DNA of 64,000 nt from Tricholoma matsutake (taxonomy: Eukaryota > Basidiomycota > Agaricomycetes > Agaricales > Tricholomataceae): assembly GCA_026075535.2 (NCBI GenBank), contig AP026541.1, forward strand, positions 8,742,001 through 8,806,000, read 5' to 3'. Under the pieces are notes generated by a model. That model was not told where the DNA came from. It saw only the letters and a list, made by a program, of their open reading frames with translations, and did not search any database. A program made the translations under genes and the position numbers. Positions 33,577 to 45,653 of the stretch are shown one piece after another (position 1 is the first letter of the stretch; every line of letters begins with the position of its first letter).

Positions 33577-35324
33577 CTAAGATGCATTGCCCTGATGCAT
33601 TTGAAATTGCATATGACCAAAGTCACTGACTTGAATGCGATGTGGTGCAGCAGTGTGCCGTTGGTGGAACTCCTTGACCAACCGAGGGGCATTCACATTG
33701 GACTCCTCAACCCATGAGTTCTCCTCATACCCATAACCCTTCCAGTGTACCAAATACTGGAGCTTCCCTCGACGTAACCGGCTGTCCAAGATTGACTCGA
33801 CTTCATACTGGGGTTCTCCCTCCATGACTGTAGGTGGCGGTGGTGGTCATGAACAGCGTCCTGGAAAAGGATCTGAGGGAGCTGGAAGGAGTTTCACGAC
33901 GTGGAAGACTGGGTGAAGTCTAGACATGGAGGCTGGGAGGTGTAGACGATAGGCATGCATTCCAATGCACTTGACAATGGGGAAAGGTCCCAGGAAGTGA
34001 TGGGAGAGTTTTTTGGATGGATGGGTAGTGGAGATGTCACTGGAGTCAAGATAAACTCAATCACCAACCTTGTACTGCGGCGTTGGAGAGTGGCATTGAT
34101 TGTAGAAATGTGCCATGTCATCCTTTGCCTTCACCAAGGCCGCCTTTGCTTCCTCCAAACTGTCCCTCATGCATTCCGTGAACTCATTCACTGTCTCAAT
34201 ATGTGAGGGGGCTTGGTGAGGTTTGAATCCCATGCGTGGATGCTGTCCAGTGTCCAAGAAGAAGGGGGTTTGTTGAGTGGAAGCATGGACATGATTGTTG
34301 TATCCGAACTCAGCCAGGGGAAGGAGATCATCCCAATCGTCCTGGCGTTCATTGACGAAGACACGGATGTACTGCTCCAACTCCTGGTTGACTTGTTTAG
34401 TCTGGCCATCAGTTTGTGGGTGATAAGCAGTCAAAGCGAGGAGTTTGATACCCAGAAGTTGGTACAGCTCACAAGTGAACTCTGCTATGAACTGAGGGCC
34501 ACGGTCGGAAAGGAAGGCGCCAGGGAGTCCATGTAATTTCCAGACATGGTGAAGATAGAGGCGGGCAGCACCCAGGGCACTGACAGTGGTGTGAGTGGGA
34601 ATGAAGTGAGCATGTTTCCCTGCGGAATCAACTGTGCACATCACCGCATCAAACCCGTTCGACTCTGGCAACTCCACCACAAAGTCGACACTGACAACAT
34701 CCCAATGACTTTCTGGGACAGGGAGAGGGTGTAGCTCACCAATGGGTTTGCGATGAGGAATCTTGGTGCGTAAGCAAAGGTCACAAGTACGACAATACTG
34801 ACCAATGAGCCATGACATCTGCGGCCACCAATAATTCCGTGAGGTGAGCTCCAAGGTCTTCCAGCATCCAGGGTGACCAGCAATCCGTGAGTCGTGGTGT
34901 TGGGATACGATAGGTCGACAAAGGTCTGGGTCATTGGGTACGTAGATGCGATCCCGGAAATACAACAAGTCCTCCCTTTCAGCCCACTCTGCCACACATA
35001 AGGAGAGGGTAGATCCCTTCCTCAGTTCCTTAACAGCTCGGGCCACGACATCCTCATATAAACCACTACAGTTTGTGTGACGGATGTCACATAGGATGTC
35101 CCGCTCCTTGCCCTGGGGTGTGATACCTTCCAATGCCTGGATTGCAAACAGGTTTGGCTGCAACAACACAATGTCTTGATTGTCATCACCACCATCCCCA
35201 TGATCTGCACATTGGGAGAGGGCATCAGTCTTCCCCATGCTGCGACCTGGATGGTGGTGCAAGGAGAAGTCGAACCTGGATAGATACAGGGACCAATGAG
35301 CTTGACAACAGTTCAATTTCTTGG
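33577..35324 (-). pseudogene. G2-a integrase and chromodomain
   Basis: A 419-codon open stretch (34057-35316) starts at the end of RNase H (QAHWSLYLSRFDFSLHHHPG). It covers the HHCC zinc finger (HHDSRIAGHPGCWKTLEL ... CDLCLRTK) and the catalytic D's in VSVDFVVELP and LSDRGPQF. At the third catalytic position the motif reads DGQTKQVNQELEQY, where active elements have DGQTE, so glutamate is replaced by lysine. The chromodomain (33577-33825) is YEVESILDSRLRRGKLQYLV followed by HWKGYGYEENSWVEESNVNA, which in other chromoviruses targets insertion to marked chromatin. The upstream pol half is displaced to 45654 and above by G1-C. Confidence 0.85.
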
Positions 35325-35328
35325 CCGT

Positions 35329-36502
35329 TGATGATGCTCAACCCGGGAAAACCACCAGAACTGCCGATGATGTTTGCGACGAGTCAGAGGAGGGTTGTGA
35401 GACGTTCCGAAAGTTCGTGGTCAAACCTCTGAGAAGATTACTAGTTAACACTAGTTGTGAAGGTAGTGTTATGAGAGACGAAGGCATTTGTTGTGGTCCG
35501 ATTGAGTATCAATCGATACTGAGGGTGATCGATGAGATTGACGGCGAACAAGTTTTATCATCGATGGTCGATATGTGAATTATGGGGACCTTTCGATAGG
35601 TCGATGATATACGAAGGGTGCAGCAAACTGCTATGAAGTGTTGGAAGGGTTGCTAGAACTAATGACAAGAGGATCGAGGGAGGATTGAGGATGCGATGAT
35701 TGCAGAGGTTTCTCATCGATCGAGAAAACCCGCAGAGACTTAGATTGTTTTAGAAAGTTGATTGGATGCTTAGAACTGTATACAAGACAATATGTGAAGA
35801 TGATTTCTTGTTGTTTTCAAGTAGATACTACAGAGTTTTATATGTTTTAAAGAAACTTCCTAAAATGGAATGAGAAACATGTGTAGAACATGAGGCAAAA
35901 GATATGAGTTAAGGCACAAGGCCATAAAGGAGACTGGAATCTGAACAAGAAAGATATATATATCATATGATGAAAGAGTAATAAAAGGAAAGAACTAAAA
36001 GAGACTGTCCTTTGTGTATAAACTGCGCTAAGTCTCGCAATAATGCATCCAGCAGGTTCTGTGCACGATAGGGACTTGGAACGAGGCTGACCTATGATCA
36101 GCAGGTTTGAGCATGAGTTGGAATATGTCCTAGTGCATGGTCTTCCACCATTTAGATAATGAAGGTGGCGCCCGATGTCGCTCGTAGTTTCTCGATATCG
36201 ATCGATGACACTCAACAATGGTCGACGATGCTCAATCGTGGTTGCGGCTTGTTCGAAGTTGGTCAGGGATGCTCGATGGTCGTGTAGGGGAATCTTAGTG
36301 ACTTTTGGGGTAGTCCTAAGGTTGTGCGATGTGGGCTTTTGATACGATCAATGTCGCTGGTGATGTTTCGACGTGGTCGATATGATATTGCGATCGATAG
36401 AGTGGGTCGCGCTGTGTCTGGGACGTCGTAGGAGTTAGCTGACGTGATTAGAATGATGCTAAAGTGGTGAATCGGTCCTTGAGCCAAGGAGATGACCTAT
36501 CA
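35329..36502 (-). repeat. G1-C 3' LTR
   Basis: 1174 bp. The plus strand reads TGATGATGCTCAACCCGGG at the left edge and ACCTATCA at the right edge, next to the reverse-complement PPT TCCTCCCCCTT (36503-36513). Confidence 0.9.
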
Positions 36503-36650
36503 TCCTCCCCCTTACTGAAATTCTGACCATCCTGGTCAGTCAAGCTGAAACAACCAGGTCATGTGACATTGTTGATCGCTGATTTAAGACACGTCGTGGT
36601 TTGAACTTTTCTCTTTTCATTCAATCTCTTCCATCCATCTCCTCGACAAC

Positions 36651-38037
36651 ATGTCTATCCTCGCCAAACTTGCTCTTCCCATCCTCGAACACGCGAAATC
36701 GATGCCTGAGGCTGGCAAAGCCAAAGAGTTGGACTTCGAAGTGTGGGGTCGTGTTTTTTGTGAGAAAATGGTATGTCCTTCCCTTTTCTTGGGTTTATCT
36801 GCTTCCTAATCTTGTTTGATAGGCTGAATACAACGACCTGATCAGGTCGTTCGACGAGGCACATGATGAACGTGTGCAGGCGACATTAGATGAGGCAGTC
36901 GGCCTCTTCATACCATTCGCCCGCAAGGATTGGGTTTTGTGGGGTGGGAAGTATCTTTTTGTGGAGTATTCAAGGAAGGTCAAGGAAGAGAGGAAGAGAC
37001 AGGAGGAGAGGGAGGCTCAGCAGGTGGCCATCAAGGCAAAAGCGAAGAGGATCGAGGAACGACGAGACGCGCTGGTCGAGGCATGTCGAGCTTTCTTGGC
37101 CAAAGTCCAGGCCAAAACTGTTTCAAAGGATGAATTCCACGATTGTACAGCTGCGCTCGAGCTGATGTGCCTCTCGATCGATCGGGACGAGGCTGCAGAT
37201 GAAGCAGCGCCCCTGGTCGACGACCTACCGGATGTCGAGCGGATTGTCGAGAAGAGGAAGGCAGACAAGATGGACGATGAGGAGGAAGGTGAGGATGAAC
37301 TGGATGAGGAGCCCGCAGTCACAAAGCGGGTGCACGTAGAGGAAGGTGAGCTGATCACCTTCCATGGGCTGGTAAGTCATCATTTTCTTTCAATATTGTT
37401 CAGGCTAATCACGCCTTCGATATTGCTTTAGTGTGATCGATGCGCCAGACTAAGGATGACTCAGGAGTGTATCGTCGAGGAGGGCACCCCAAAGTGCAAG
37501 TGATGCACTCAAGGGCTACAGGGGTGCTACTGGGAGGGAGTGTCGAGGCGAGGACTCCAATGAGGCGAGTTGAGGAAGAAGGTGAGGTCCAAGCAAGCTA
37601 CAAAGGATAATGTGGAGTCGACGCAGTTGTCGACTCCCAGACATAGTAAGTGATTCTTCTGCATAACCAATACAATTGCTAATCTGTATGATTACTTAGC
37701 AATATGCATCCGGGCTATCCAGCCCATCCAAAATGTGGAGGCCGGGCCGTCAAAAGTCGATGAGTGCCCGAAACACATGACGAAGGCAAAGGCAAAGTCA
37801 GCTGAGAATGACAAGGGGAAGGGGAAGGGGAAAGCAAGAGCGTAAGAAGTCGAACCCGAGGTCATGGGTATGGTTGAGGGGGCGTCGATGAGGGTGGAGG
37901 ACGATATGATGCAGTCGGACACAGCAAGACTCCATCGTCAGTATTTGGCGGAAGTCCTGGTGCAAAAAAAGTTGGAAGTGGAAGTGCTGATGGAGGAGAT
38001 TGAGGTGTTAGAGAGGAAATGGGAGGAGTCCCAGTAG
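36651..38037 (+). pseudogene. G1-C antisense spliced gene: coiled coil plus six-cysteine cluster
   Basis: Second copy of the accessory gene. Exons 36651-36770, 36823-37371, 37432-37645 and 37700-38037; introns of 52, 60 and 54 nt, all GT-AG, at the same positions as in G1-B. Exon 2 (183 codons) is fully open: SFDEAHDERVQATLDEAVGL, then a charged coiled coil (KEERKRQEEREAQQVAIKAK) and an acidic segment. Exon 3 begins CDRCARLRMTQECIVEEG and continues to CTQGLQGCYWEG, six cysteines spaced x2-x8-x8-x2-x6. Nonsense codons: TGA between the fourth and fifth cysteine positions (37500-37502), TGA after SRRGLQ, and TAA in exon 4 (AKARA-stop). All are compatible with CpG decay. It would start near the 3' LTR and run toward the pol 3' end. 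Function unknown; Zn-dependent DNA binding and dimerisation are inferred. Confidence 0.78.
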
Positions 38038-38591
38038 AATTTTGTTTTGTTGTTTAAATTTTATCGTTTTTCTTGTGTCTGAGCGAGATAAGGTTGAAAT
38101 GAGAAATATTGTGTGCGATCGAAGCCAGGAAATGTAAGATATATGCAAAGAAACATAGGAAAGAGAGAAAAAAAGAAAGTAAGATGGACGATTCATCAAA
38201 ACAAGACATAGGGGAAAGGCTCAGAACTCCTTCATAGCCGAAAAACCCCATCGAGCTTGCACGAACACGTTTCGAATGATATCGCAACTTGTAATAGTAC
38301 ACTGTTATAAAATCGAGAGTTTGTTTCAATATCGCAAGTAGAAAAAGAAAAGAAAAATGGTTTATTGGTCTTCATTGAGGTCAGGAATGCCCTCGTCGAT
38401 GTCTCCGTCGACGTCCGATGTTGTTCAAAGTTGTTCAAGCCGACGATCATTGATATCGAAGAAGTTTGGAGGAAGGGGAATTGATTTCCATGCTAGATAG
38501 GGTAGAATTCAGAAAGCTGCTACTGGTCAATGAAGAACTGATCCGTCAAGCTCACAAAGAATATAAGCGCCACCGTAGTTTCTTGCAATGA

Positions 38592-39989
38592 CTATGAGTG
38601 GGCCAAGATATCAAGCTCACATTTTTCGATTAAGAGCCTTGTCGATCTGTGTGTTTTGCATGAGTACGAGGTCACCTTTTTCGAAATGGTAGTCTCAAAT
38701 TGTTCGCTTGTGAACTTCTTCGAAGTGTTTCGCAGCTTCTCATCGAGCGGTGTAGACTCTAGAGTAGAGTACCTCAAGATCGGTTGAGCGTTTCTGGAGT
38801 GCAATAGCATGTTGGGCAATGAGATCGGTGGAGGAGAGTATCAAATCAGGTGGTGGTTGTAGATATGTCACTTCTGAAATGTCAAGAGGGATGAACCTGT
38901 GATCGCAAAATAGGGTGAACAACCCATTCGTTTTCGAACTGTTACCCATTCTGCCCAAAAGACTGAGTAGGTCCCAACCGACCATCGAGTTTGATCACCA
39001 TCGACGGCCTTGTAGAGCGATTGTCGTACATTGAAGTGGGCTCATTCAACGAGGCCATTGGCACAAGAATTGTACCCACTTATCCGAATATGATTGATAT
39101 GATATTGCTTCGACAAATACTCAAGAGCAGAAAGGAATGCTGCGCTGTTGTCAGTAACGATCTCATAAAGCGAGCCCCAACGACAAATGATTTCTTCAAA
39201 GATCCAATCGCCAATGGTCTTCGCTGTTTCATTGCGAAGCATCCTGAACTCCGGCCAGTACGATATTGAACATCAACCTTGTACTATATAGCGATATCCA
39301 CTGGAAGGTGGCATGTGCATTGTGTCGATATAGACTTCGAATAGAGGAGCGGGTGTGGCGACGATTGGTGGAATAAGAAGATTTCGTGTTTGTTGCAACT
39401 GACAGTAGTGGCACATTCGGATGTACCATGCGATATCAGCTTTCAGGTTGGGCCACCAGAATCATAGTGCGACCTGAGACTTCGTGGTGAAGATCATTTT
39501 GTGGCCGATATGGTCGTGTGATGACCTGATAATATCGATGTGACACTCTGGAATCACGACGATCTTGTGTTTGCCATGACGATCTTTTTGCCATAGTTTT
39601 CTGGAATCTATGAAGAACTCGGTGCAATATCACACAAAGGTAGCATACTCTGTGTCTGATAGATGTGGGGGTCGCACCATATTGTCTAACCATTTATGAA
39701 CAAGCAGTAATCATTTGTCATCTTTCTTTGCTTTGTCCAATCTAGGTATGTCTTCATATGAAACATCCTCCCCCTTACTGAAATCCAAAGCTTGGGCAAA
39801 ACTGGGATAAGTCGTGTGAGAGGGGAATGGTCGAATCGAGATTGGGTTGATTTGGTGAACGAAACCATGTAGTTTGTCGATCCAGTCACCAAATTCTTCT
39901 TCTACTTCGACATCGTCGTCTTTGGTTTGGCGAGGACGTCGCGAAAGACCGTCTGGTCCATGGTGCATACCTGCAACATGAACTAGCAT
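38592..39989 (-). pseudogene. G1-C integrase
   Basis: From right to left: the RNase H end motif VAGMHHGPDGLSRRP (39989 side), spacer, zinc-binding region (about 39400-39560), the core with IVTDNSAAFLSALEYL (near 39130-39180) and the ANGLVE catalytic glutamate (39042-39060), then the C-terminal domain to about 38592 (SYSCKTHRSTRLL is a shifted reading). Stops and shifts separate the pieces, as in G1-B, often at the same CGA sites. No chromodomain. Confidence 0.75.
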
Positions 39990-40769
39990 GAAGTGAAATG
40001 TTAGAATGGAGACTATCCATCAGTTTATGCTAGTGCTAGGTGTGATATTGGGATTTGAGAGCATGCCTTTAATATACCTCGCATCAACCTCAACGATAAG
40101 GTTTTGTACCCCTATCAAGTATAAACGAAGTGCTCCAAGGGCTCAATATAGACCATAAAGCTCGAATTTTGGTTGCGAAAACCGCGATTCACAGTCGTTG
40201 AGTGTGATCGAGCTGAATCGACTGTAATATTGCTTTCGAGGGTTATCGCGGTCGCATTGCATTAGGAAATAGCCAATGGTGATGCTCGATGTGTCGACTG
40301 CGAGGATTACTGGGGCGTTCGAGGTATAGTCAATGGCTCGAATCGCTGGCGAGTTTAGGAGCGCATGCTTGAGATCTTCTTGCACTGCTACCTGAGATGG
40401 GCCAAATTCAAAGGGCACATCTTTTTGAGTAAGATTGATTAGCGGAGCTGCTCAATGTGCGAAACTCTGGATGAAAATTTGACAAACTCCAATCGTTCCT
40501 AAGAACACCTTAACTTCTGTGAGCGTACGACATGGACCCCATTTTTGGATCTTATCAATACGCATCGGGTCAGCCATTCGGCCTTGAATATTGCATCGAT
40601 GACCTAAAATGATTATCTCAGGGACACAAGCAAATAATTTCAGTCCAGAGAATGTCCCACCACAATACTTCATGCGCTGGACGATGCGATTTAGGTTCTC
40701 GAAATGCTCCCATACAAATCGTCGAATGCCTGAGTTGTCGACGATCATTTTATAAGACCCACCGATCAT
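39990..40769 (-). pseudogene. G1-C RT thumb and RNase H
   Basis: 40452-40769 holds the RT thumb/connection (HFENLNRIVQRMKYCGGTFS, VKVFLGTIGVCQIFIQSFAH). 40143-40418 holds RNase H with AIDYTSNAPVILAVDTSS, where the aspartates of the first catalytic block are retained, and the FSQPKFELYGLY block. One stop separates them. Confidence 0.78.
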
Positions 40770-41861
40770 TCAATATTCCAATTTCGGACCCTTCACCGGT
40801 GTGTCGTCAATATAAGGGATCGTGATGTGAGGGACCTTGGGTTGTAGGATGAAAGTTACGTTGTCGTATAGGATCAGAACTGAGTTCGTCCAACCCATCG
40901 GTAGGGTGACAATTCGAAGTGCGCCGAATGGGGTCTGGAAAGTTGTTAGATCTCGAGAGGATTCAGATATGAGCCTTTTGTCAAATGCAACATATAAATG
41001 CAACATTCCACCACAAGTGCATCCTCCAAACTGTTCAGCTAAATGCTTGGGGATCGGGACGATGCCTGAGTGCTGAATTGTAACTTGGTTTAGCAGCTCA
41101 AGGCTGTGGACTATTCGGAGCGATTTTGCATCTTTCTTTGCAACGCAAAACCATCGCGATCGGTATGACGAGTTCGATGACTCATAGACTCCTGCTTCGA
41201 TCTTCTTTTTCAGCATCTCACAAATCTGTTCATACAAACTGGGCAGTATGGGGATATTGTGTTCGACCCAAGGGGTATGAGGGACGACTGGGAACTCAAT
41301 AGGGGGGAAGAAATCAGGTCGAAACCTTCCTTGTTCGTTTTCGGTCCATGCAAACCCTGCTTGCTGGTTTTGAATGAAGTCATGCATGAGGTGGCCATAA
41401 GAAATCGCCTGGATGATTCGATTGATGATGTTTTTGTGTTTGAGGTTATATCGAGGAGTTGGTTTGAATATCGGAGGATGGGGATTTAGTGGAGGCATGT
41501 CTTGGAGGGGATCGCCCTCGATGCGTCGAATAATTCTAAAATGATCGGGTAGTCTGGCCACGATTGGATGGACCTTCTGTGCAACTGGTTTATACTTTTT
41601 CTTCGTCAATAAATAACTAGACTGTTGATTGTCAGAAATAACTGAGGAAGGGGAAACATACGATGAAGAAGTTTGCATAGGTATAAACACCATTGAGGTG
41701 TTTTGAGGAACGTGGAACTCGTCGCACACAGATAAATATAAGTCAGAAAGCATTGCAGATAATTCTTTGGAGGAGTTGATTTCAGGGATATTTGCAGTGC
41801 ACTCGATAAATATAGAGGAGTCAGAAGAGTTGAACGAGATGATGAAAGCGCACTGTTCCAA
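40770..41861 (-). pseudogene. G1-C reverse transcriptase (long open stretch)
   Basis: A 363-codon uninterrupted part of the pol frame. An acidic N-terminal connector (SDSSIFIECTANIPEINSSK) is followed by the RT fingers and palm (MLKKKIEAGVYESSNSSYRS, RWFCVAKKDAKSLRIVHSLE, FGALRIVTLPMGWTNS) and the intact active site YIDD in HITIPYIDDTPVKGP near 40790-40830. The open stretch begins at an internal methionine, and the polyprotein frame continues upstream across one stop. Of all RT segments in the window this one is the best preserved. Confidence 0.85.
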
Positions 41862-42023
41862 AATTTCATTCTCTAACGCTGGAAATCCTCTTGAACTACT
41901 TTTAGACGACGGTGCGATCGAGGTATCGAGGGAATTGTAGCAGTCCGAGTTGAGTTAGGATCGCATATCGTGCGCTTTGTTCTGATAGTTCCTAATGACA
42001 CTTTCCGTCAAGACGTTGAAAGG

Positions 42024-42299
42024 TCATCCGAGTAGAATATCATATGCTGGGTCCTGAATAATATGTATCTGCATGTATAGGGTGATTCCACCGAGATCGC
42101 AGGGTACGTTGCATGCTAAACTGAGTGTTTCATCCACAGTCCCGTTAGCAGACTGCATTGGAAGCCTAATCAAGGAGTCGTATGCTAGACCGAGTTCATG
42201 GCAAACATCTTCAGCCATCGATATGATCGAGGAACTGGGATCAACGACGCTTTCTACCTGGTTGTTACCATGGACGTCCATAATAACTGATCTAATCAA
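42024..42299 (-). pseudogene. G1-C aspartic protease region
   Basis: MDVHGNNQVESVVDPSSSII corresponds to G1-B VIDPGSSII. IIQDPAYDILLG marks the domain end. The D-x-G-type glycine is serine here (GGC/AGC-type change), so the retropepsin motif is probably impaired. The role in the element is polyprotein cleavage. Confidence 0.7.
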
Positions 42300-44300
42300 T
42301 GAAGTTTCTTTAGCAATGACGAAAGGCTGAGGGATTTCACTGGGTCAGAGACTGCTAATATAAGTCTCGTACGGGTCAGGCATGATGATTGTGTCAGGAC
42401 TAAACATGTTCGTTGCATTGTTTCCGGATTGTGGGACTCATTTTGGTGTGACCTGTTCTCTCCATTTTGTTTGAACCTCTGGTGAAAGCGAGAGTAGTTC
42501 TTCAGATGTCAGCGTGACAATTGGCATCTTCATCGAGCACGCAAATATATTGTGCACGATTTTCTCGTTCTGTACCGGTGCCTGTGTCGCATATGATGGT
42601 TGGTCTTTTTCTTTACCCTTTGATGCGCCAGTGAAGTTCCTTTCATGTGGTGGCAAATAGGCGTTCTTCCTGACCAACGTGTATGGGTGTACCGAGGTTT
42701 GCATTGGGGGTATGGTGGTCGATGGCAAAGTGGTCGGTGTCAATGTTGGAGCAGTAGTTGAAGTTGAAGGGTTGACCGTTGTTGATGAAGATGTTGAGGG
42801 TGGTGGGACTGTACCAGTAGACATTGACGATGCATGGATGGGAGTTGTTGTGGCTGGAACTGAATTTTGAACCTCTTTGTTCGGATGCAAAAATGGTTGA
42901 CCACTTCAAAGCGCGAATATTTTGTGCTCGAGAGCCGCTATTCTATCTTCGGAGTCAGCTGTCAACGTCAAGTTATGATAAATGCCTTTTGTCTCCAATC
43001 CTGATATAGAAATGGTGTTGGACTCTGTTATCAAGGTGATCGCAGCCGAGGTTGAACTAGTTGAAGTCGAAGGTGCCGATGGTGCGATGCTGAATAAAAG
43101 TGTTGCTGCTGGGGTTGCATCTGGGTTGTGTTTCCACCATTCATCGATGCGTTCCTTGATAAACCTGCCAGGGATACTTTGAGGGGTGAATTGTCTGTTA
43201 GGAAGTACAATCTTTCCTTCCGCATTTCGCTTACACTTCCCTTCATTCAGGTACGACTGACAAACCATACAGTCAGGGATAAAATGTCCGGATAAACTGC
43301 AAAATATGCAAAGGAGTGCATCGATATGTGCCTGTCTGTCTGCCAAATTAGTGCAAGGATTTTTAGTACCTGCGATATGCATAGCGATGGTGCTAGCGAA
43401 TTGTTCAAACATCGTGTTTAGATCTTCAGTTTTGATCATAATAGTTCCTGGTGACGAGGTGCCCATATTTCTGATGTTCAGTGTTGAGTGCGATGAAGAG
43501 GTCGATTGGTGGATTACTGAGTTTGATTGGTGGATTACTGAGTTCGATGTGTTGGAGCCTGCTAGAACGAATTTTGCTGCATCGTGAATGTCGTTGAGTG
43601 GATACAGATCGTCAGGATAATGGTCAGGGAATTTGAGTTCGAGTCGTCGAGCAATTTGAGTCCATAAGCTGGGTTGGGATCCTCAAACATAAGCTCTGCT
43701 TTGCTCAGCTTCTGAGATCCTATTCTTTGCTCGCAAAAAGTGAGTAATGTTGTAGAACACGCGATAATACATTCCTAGATTGCTCGCATCAAATATCCCA
43801 ACGTGTAGCTATTCTCCCACTAATTTGTCCATGTCTGATATGCTCCACTTGCGATCGTCTTCCGAGCTGGGATAGAGTTTGTGTACTGCTGTTCTAAATT
43901 CATTGAATGATGTGCCGGGTTGATACTCTGGAAGTGATTCCCAGAGTTCTGACGAGTCGATGTCGAGGTAGCGACAAGCGTGTTTCTTCATGAGATTCAA
44001 TTCAGTAATGCCACAGGTCAGGAATAATAGTTCAAGCTCTTCAAAGTATCGTCGAAGCTCTCAAGGCTGAGTCAGGTCGAATTTCAGAGCGGTCAAGTGC
44101 CCACAAGCTGGCATCGTGGTTTGGGTAGTCATGAATGCGATGACTCTAGGGGTAGGGGTTAAGACTTGTGTAATAGATGGTAGTGGTGTCGAAGTTGTTG
44201 GAAGGATAAATGAAGAGGTCGATGATGATGACAAAGAAGTAGATGATGATGTGGAAGGCAATGATATAGGTGAAGTAAATAGTCTATGATGAGTAGATTC
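42300..44300 (-). pseudogene. G1-C gag and gag-pro linker
   Basis: Same architecture as G1-B: Ser/Thr N-terminus (44061-44261), capsid block (about 43600-44050; KKHACRYLDIDSSELWESLP), zinc knuckle CIFCSLSGHFIPDC (about 43270-43315), Thr/Ser/Pro linker (42640-42890) and TLTSEELLSLSPEV (about 42480-42525). Breaks include TGA for CGA after QP and after the SLW/QPS block. A short duplication of GATTGGTGGATTACTGAGTT occurs near 43503-43543, absent from G1-B. Confidence 0.8.
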
Positions 44301-44442
44301 TGCTTCAGAAACTGGAATTAGAATATCTCCTGATTGTTCGAGAGATTCGAAGGTGTGGCGAGTATCGATGCAAAGGGTTCTCGCTTGTGTTGGCCTAAGC
44401 CGAGGAAGTCGAGGTTGGTCCGACGATGAAATGATTCAGACA

Positions 44443-44460
44443 CCCTCACAGTGGGCTCCA
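44443..44460 (-). other. G1-C primer binding site
   Basis: Minus-strand TGGAGCCCACTGTGAGGG, four bases inside the 5' LTR, identical to G1-A. Confidence 0.65.
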
Positions 44461-44464
44461 AAAA

Positions 44465-45649
44465 TGATGATGCTCAACCCAGGAAAATCACCAGAACTGC
44501 CAATGAGGCAATCGATGATGTTTGCAACGAGTCAGAGGAGGGTTGCGAGACGTTCCAAAAGTTCGTGATCAAACCTCTGAGAAGATTACTAGTTAACACT
44601 AGTTGTGAAGGTAGTGTTATGAGAGACGAAGGTGTTTGTCGTGGTCCGATTGAGTATCAATCGATATTGAGGGCGATCAACGAGATCAACGGCGAACGAG
44701 TTTTATTGTCGATGGTCGATATGTGAATTATGGGGACCTTTCGATAGGTCGATGATATATGAAGGGTGCGGCAAACTGCTATGAAGTGTTGGAAGGGTTG
44801 CTAGAACTAATGACGAGAGGATCAAGGGAGGATTGAGGATGCGACGATTGCAGAGGTTTCTCATCGATCGAGAAAACCCGCAGAGACTTAGATTGTTTTA
44901 GAAAGTTGATTGGATGCTTAGAACTGTATACAAGACAATATGTGAAGATGATTTCTTGTTGTTTTCAAGTAGATACTACAGAGTTTTATATGTTTTAAAG
45001 AAACTTCCTAAAATGGAATGAGAAACATGTGTAGAACATGAGGCAAAAGATATGAGTTAAGGCACAAGGCCATAAAGGAGACTGGAATCTGAACAAGAAA
45101 GATATATATATCATATGATGAAAGAGTAATAAAAGGAAAGAACTAAAAGAGACTGTCCTTTGTGTATAACTGCGCTAAGTCTTGCAATAATGCGTCCAGC
45201 GGGTTCTGTGCACGATAGGGACTTGGAACGAGGCTGACCTATGATCAGCAGGTTTGAGCATGAGTTGGAATATGTCCTAGTGCATGGTCTTCCACCATTT
45301 AGATAATGAAGGCGGTGCCTGATGTTGCTCATAGTTTCTCGATATTGATCGATGACACTCAACGATGGTCAACGATGCTCGATCGCGGTTGTGGCTTGTT
45401 CAAAGTTGGTCGGGGATGCTTGATGGTCGTGTAGGGGAATCTTAGTGACTTTTGGGGTAGTCCTAAGGTTGTGCGATGTGGGCTTTTGATACGATCAATG
45501 TCGCTGGTGATGTTTCAATGTGGTCAATATGATATCGCGATCGATAGAGTGGGTCGCGCTGTGTCTGGGACGTCGTAGGAGTTAGCCAACGTGATTAGAA
45601 TGATGCTAAAGTGGTGAATCGGTCCTTGAGCTGAGGAGACGACCTATCA
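44465..45649 (-). repeat. G1-C 5' LTR
   Basis: 1185 bp. The right end ACCTATCA meets the CCAT target duplication (45650-45653). It differs from the 3' LTR by small indels and CpG-type changes. Confidence 0.9.
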
Positions 45650-45653
45650 CCAT

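Larger units (their letters stand above)
35329..45649 (-). mobile_element. G1-C: Ty3/gypsy LTR retrotransposon with antisense accessory gene
   Basis: A 10,321-bp element inserted in the RNase H region of G2-a, at the FMM/AKKLN position of that protein. LTRs are 35329-36502 (3') and 44465-45649 (5'). The 4-bp target duplication reads, in element orientation, ATGG at the 5' side and ACGG at the 3' side. Internal length is 7962 bp against 7977 in G1-B. Coding order is gag, protease, RT, RNase H and integrase on the minus strand, with the accessory gene antisense (plus) next to the 3' LTR. Least decayed RT among the G1 copies. Confidence 0.92.
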
